From JBIOHJ01 sp044448905 (lineage in GTDB: Bacteria > Bacteroidota > Bacteroidia > AKYH767-A > OLB10), in assembly GCA_044448905.1 (NCBI GenBank), contig JBIOHJ010000017.1, positions 1-32,568 of the forward strand: 32,568 nt of DNA, read 5' to 3'. The notes beneath the pieces are model-generated. The model made no database searches, was not told the DNA's origin, and was given only the letters and a program-made list of their open reading frames with translations. Below, piece after piece: positions 30,733 to 32,568 of this stretch (within the stretch, counting starts at the first letter, position 1; every line of letters begins with the position of its first letter). A program made the position numbers and the translations under genes.

Positions 30733-32070
30733 TTACTTCAATTTAAAACCCTCCATAAACTTAGTAGTGTAATTTCCCAAACGGAAATCTTTATTCTGCA
30801 TCAGCTGCTGGTGAAAAGGAAGTGTGGTCTTTATGCCTTCGATAATATACTCGCTTAAGGCGCGCTCCATAGTATTAATTGCCTCTTCACGTGTTTGCGC
30901 CATAGTTATAAGCTTTGCAATCATCGAATCGTAATTTGGCGGAATGGTATAGCCGGCATAAATGTGCGAGTCAACCCGAACACCATGTCCACCGGGTACA
31001 TGCAGGTTAGTTATTTTGCCTGGCGAGGGGCGAAAATTATTATACGGGTCTTCGGCATTTATACGGCATTCAATAGCGTGCATTTGCGGAAAATAATTTT
31101 TGCCCGAAATTTTTTCGCCCGCAGCAATTTTAATTTGTTCTTTTATAAGGTCGTAATTAATTACCTCCTCGGTAATGGGATGTTCAACCTGTATACGGGT
31201 ATTCATTTCCATAAAATAAAAATCGCGGTTTTTGTCAACCAGGAATTCAACCGTACCCACACCCTCATACTTAACAGCTTTTGCAGCTTTGATGGCTGCC
31301 TCGCCCATTTTCTTCCGGAGCTTATCGGTCATAAATGGCGAAGGAGTTTCTTCAATCAGTTTCTGATGCCTTCGTTGTATGGAACAATCTCGTTCGCTCA
31401 AATGGCAGGCTTTTCCGTATTGGTCGCCCGCAATCTGAATTTCGATATGGCGGGGTTCTTCTACATATTTTTCAAGATACATGCCATCATTTCCAAATGC
31501 GGCACCTGCTTCAGCTTTTGCAGAGTTCCATGCATTTTCCAGCTCATCGGGCTTCCAGACAATGCGCATTCCCCTCCCGCCTCCTCCTGCAGTTGCTTTT
31601 AATATAACCGGGTACTCTATTTTCTTTGCAATCTTTAATCCGTGCTGCACACTTTCAAGCAAACCATCGGAACCGGGAATAGTGGGAACTCCGGCTTTTT
31701 TCATGGTATCTTTTGCATTCGATTTATCGCCCATGCCGTCAATCTGCGAAGGAGTGGCGCCAATAAATTTTATTTTATGTTCGGCACAGATGGCAGAGAA
31801 TTTTGCATTCTCCGAAAGAAAACCATAACCGGGATGGATAGCATCGGAATTGGTGATTTCGGCTGCTGAAATAATAGATGGAATATTCAAATAAGAATCT
31901 TTGCTTGGCGGAGGGCCAATGCAAACCGCTTCATCGGCAAAGCGAACATGCAGGCTTTCTTTATCGGCAGTTGAATAAACAGCTACAGTATGAATGCCCA
32001 TTTCTTTGCATGTACGGATAATTCGCAGTGCAATTTCACCCCGGTTGGCTATGAGTATCTTCTTGAACAT
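30733..32070 (-). CDS. accC: Biotin carboxylase subunit of acetyl-CoA carboxylase
   Basis: ATP-dependent carboxylation of the biotin carried by AccB, the first half-reaction of acetyl-CoA carboxylase in fatty-acid synthesis. 445 residues, near E. coli AccC (449). The N-terminal domain begins FKKILIANRGEIALRII. The ATP-grasp loop GGGGRGM is at 162-168, followed by RRHQKLIEE (233-241) and MEMNTRIQVEHP at 287-298, which holds the catalytic arginine. The C-terminal domain has AIECRINAEDP. It lies 101 bases after accB, the usual accBC order. No methylmalonyl- or propionyl-CoA carboxylase features are seen. Confidence 0.96.
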   Translation of the reverse strand: MFKKILIANRGEIALRIIRTCKEMGIHTVAVYSTADKESLHVRFADEAVCIGPPPSKDSYLNIPSIISAAEITNSDAIHPGYGFLSENAKFSAICAEHKIKFIGATPSQIDGMGDKSNAKDTMKKAGVPTIPGSDGLLESVQHGLKIAKKIEYPVILKATAGGGGRGMRIVWKPDELENAWNSAKAEAGAAFGNDGMYLEKYVEEPRHIEIQIAGDQYGKACHLSERDCSIQRRHQKLIEETPSPFMTDKLRKKMGEAAIKAAKAVKYEGVGTVEFLVDKNRDFYFMEMNTRIQVEHPITEEVINYDLIKEQIKIAAGEKISGKNYFPQMHAIECRINAEDPYNNFRPSPGKITNLHVPGGHGVRVDSHIYAGYTIPPNYDSMIAKLITMAQTREEAINTMERALSEYIIEGIKTTLPFHQQLMQNKDFRLGNYTTKFMEGFKLK

Positions 32071-32084
32071 TGATTTTGAATACT

Positions 32085-32166
32085 AAAGTTAAAGTTTAAA
32101 GTACAAGATTCAAAGTTCAAGGTTTGTTTAGAAGTTACATTGAACGTTGAACATCGAACCCTTGAA
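32085..32166. repeat. Short-word repeats in the accB-accC spacer
   Basis: The spacer is built of AAAGTT/TTCAAAG/TTCAAGG words (32085-32122) and of TTGAAC/GAAC words (32140-32166). TTCAAGG (32116-32122) and CCTTGAA (32160-32166) form an inverted repeat. No function is evident. Confidence 0.5.
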
Positions 32167-32171
32167 TAATT

Positions 32172-32568
32172 TTAGCTGGGTTCTACCAAAAATAACGGCT
32201 GGTCGTACTCGACAGGTGTTGCATTATCAACCAGAACTTTTACAATCTTACCGCTCACATCACATTCAATTTCGTTGAACAACTTCATGGCTTCGATAAT
32301 ACAAATTGCTTTTCCGGGCTTTACTTCATCACCAACGTTTACAAAATTCGGTTTATCGGGACCGGGGGTACGGTAAAAAGTGCCAATCATCGGTGATTTT
32401 ATGACATGCAGTTTTAATTCATCTGCTGGTTTAGGAGCTTCGGTTTTTGGTGGCGCAGTTTCAGTTTTTGGCGGGGCAGCAACAGCAGCAGCAGGTAATG
32501 CTACGGGCAAAACAGCATGCGGAGCAGTAACATGGGTTAGGATTGGCTCGGAATGCTTTGGCTCGTTC
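32172..32568 (-). CDS. accB: Biotin carboxyl carrier protein, N-terminus cut off by the window edge
   Basis: The minus strand is open to the right edge, so the true start lies outside the window; about 132 C-terminal codons are visible. A Pro/Ala/Lys-rich linker (with APPKTE repeats) leads into the biotinyl domain: VIKSPMIGTFYRTPGPDKPNFV, then GDEVKPGKAICIIEAMKLFNEIE, with the biotinylated Lys in the EAMKL motif. The gene precedes accC, as in other acetyl-CoA carboxylase operons. An internal TTG at 32510 should not be taken as the start. Confidence 0.95.
   Translation of the reverse strand, partial: NEPKHSEPILTHVTAPHAVLPVALPAAAVAAPPKTETAPPKTEAPKPADELKLHVIKSPMIGTFYRTPGPDKPNFVNVGDEVKPGKAICIIEAMKLFNEIECDVSGKIVKVLVDNATPVEYDQPLFLVEPS

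Noticed and set aside
30895..31602. A 235-codon plus-strand frame inside accC
   Set aside because: It is antisense to a strongly conserved enzyme, and its length follows from the codon bias of accC. No family resemblance.
32172..32510. accB as a complete 112-residue gene starting at TTG 32510
   Set aside because: The frame is open to the right window edge, and BCCP proteins are about 150 residues or more with an N-terminal region before the linker.

Overview
The window looks like a chromosomal segment of a member of the Bacteroidota. Evidence: two secreted proteins end in type IX secretion (T9SS) sorting domains; there is a tandem pair of DUF6089 outer-membrane proteins beside an Omp85 protein, a CBS-domain protein and NAD kinase; there is a gene for the tiny ribosomal protein bTHX; several genes carry a TAnnTTTG -7 promoter box; and Shine-Dalgarno sequences are mostly absent. 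No rRNA, tRNA, CRISPR array, phage module or transposase was recognised. Most genes are housekeeping or cell-envelope genes.

Layout. 1-2443 (minus): hpt, adk, obg and the start of a PAP2-type phosphatase gene that runs off the left edge. 2551-3337 (plus): purE and a DUF3817 membrane protein. 3396-12953 (minus): an envelope and secretion block with a 967-residue BNR/sortilin-type T9SS protein, a fibre-like protein with a C-terminal coiled coil, a T9SS protein with seven similar propeller-like repeats, a small Fn3-like exported protein, and two DUF6089 proteins. A 13-unit, 21-bp tandem repeat (9859-10131) lies inside this block. 13053-16155 (minus): nadK, an Omp85/BamA-like protein and a CBS-domain protein, divergent from pdxJ (16257-16979, plus). 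17014-18421 (minus): bTHX and serA. 18502-21500 (plus): an S9 peptidase and fbp. 21497-22120 (minus): a small beta-barrel protein. 22302-25703 (plus): mfd. 25856-26953 (plus): two AT-rich orphan genes. 26988-29391 (minus): a MATE transporter and a family 2 glycosyltransferase. 29633-32568 (minus): accB (cut by the right edge), accC, marC-type gene and rnhA.

How the genes relate. hpt, adk and obg form a nucleotide-salvage and ribosome-assembly operon facing purE, a de novo purine gene. accB and accC encode two subunits of acetyl-CoA carboxylase. The CBS, Omp85, NadK and DUF6089 genes form an envelope neighbourhood that I recall as recurring in Bacteroidota. Other genes are single metabolic or repair units (PLP synthesis, serine synthesis, gluconeogenesis, transcription-coupled repair).

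No complete undescribed system could be shown. The least explained element is the 21-bp array: all 13 units have exactly the same length, and on the minus strand they read as uninterrupted coiled-coil-like heptads in the same frame as the upstream gene, just beyond its TGA stop and overlapping its likely terminator. Other second-look items are three unrelated palindromes in intergenic positions, the AT-rich orphan pair, and spacers filled with short tandem words.
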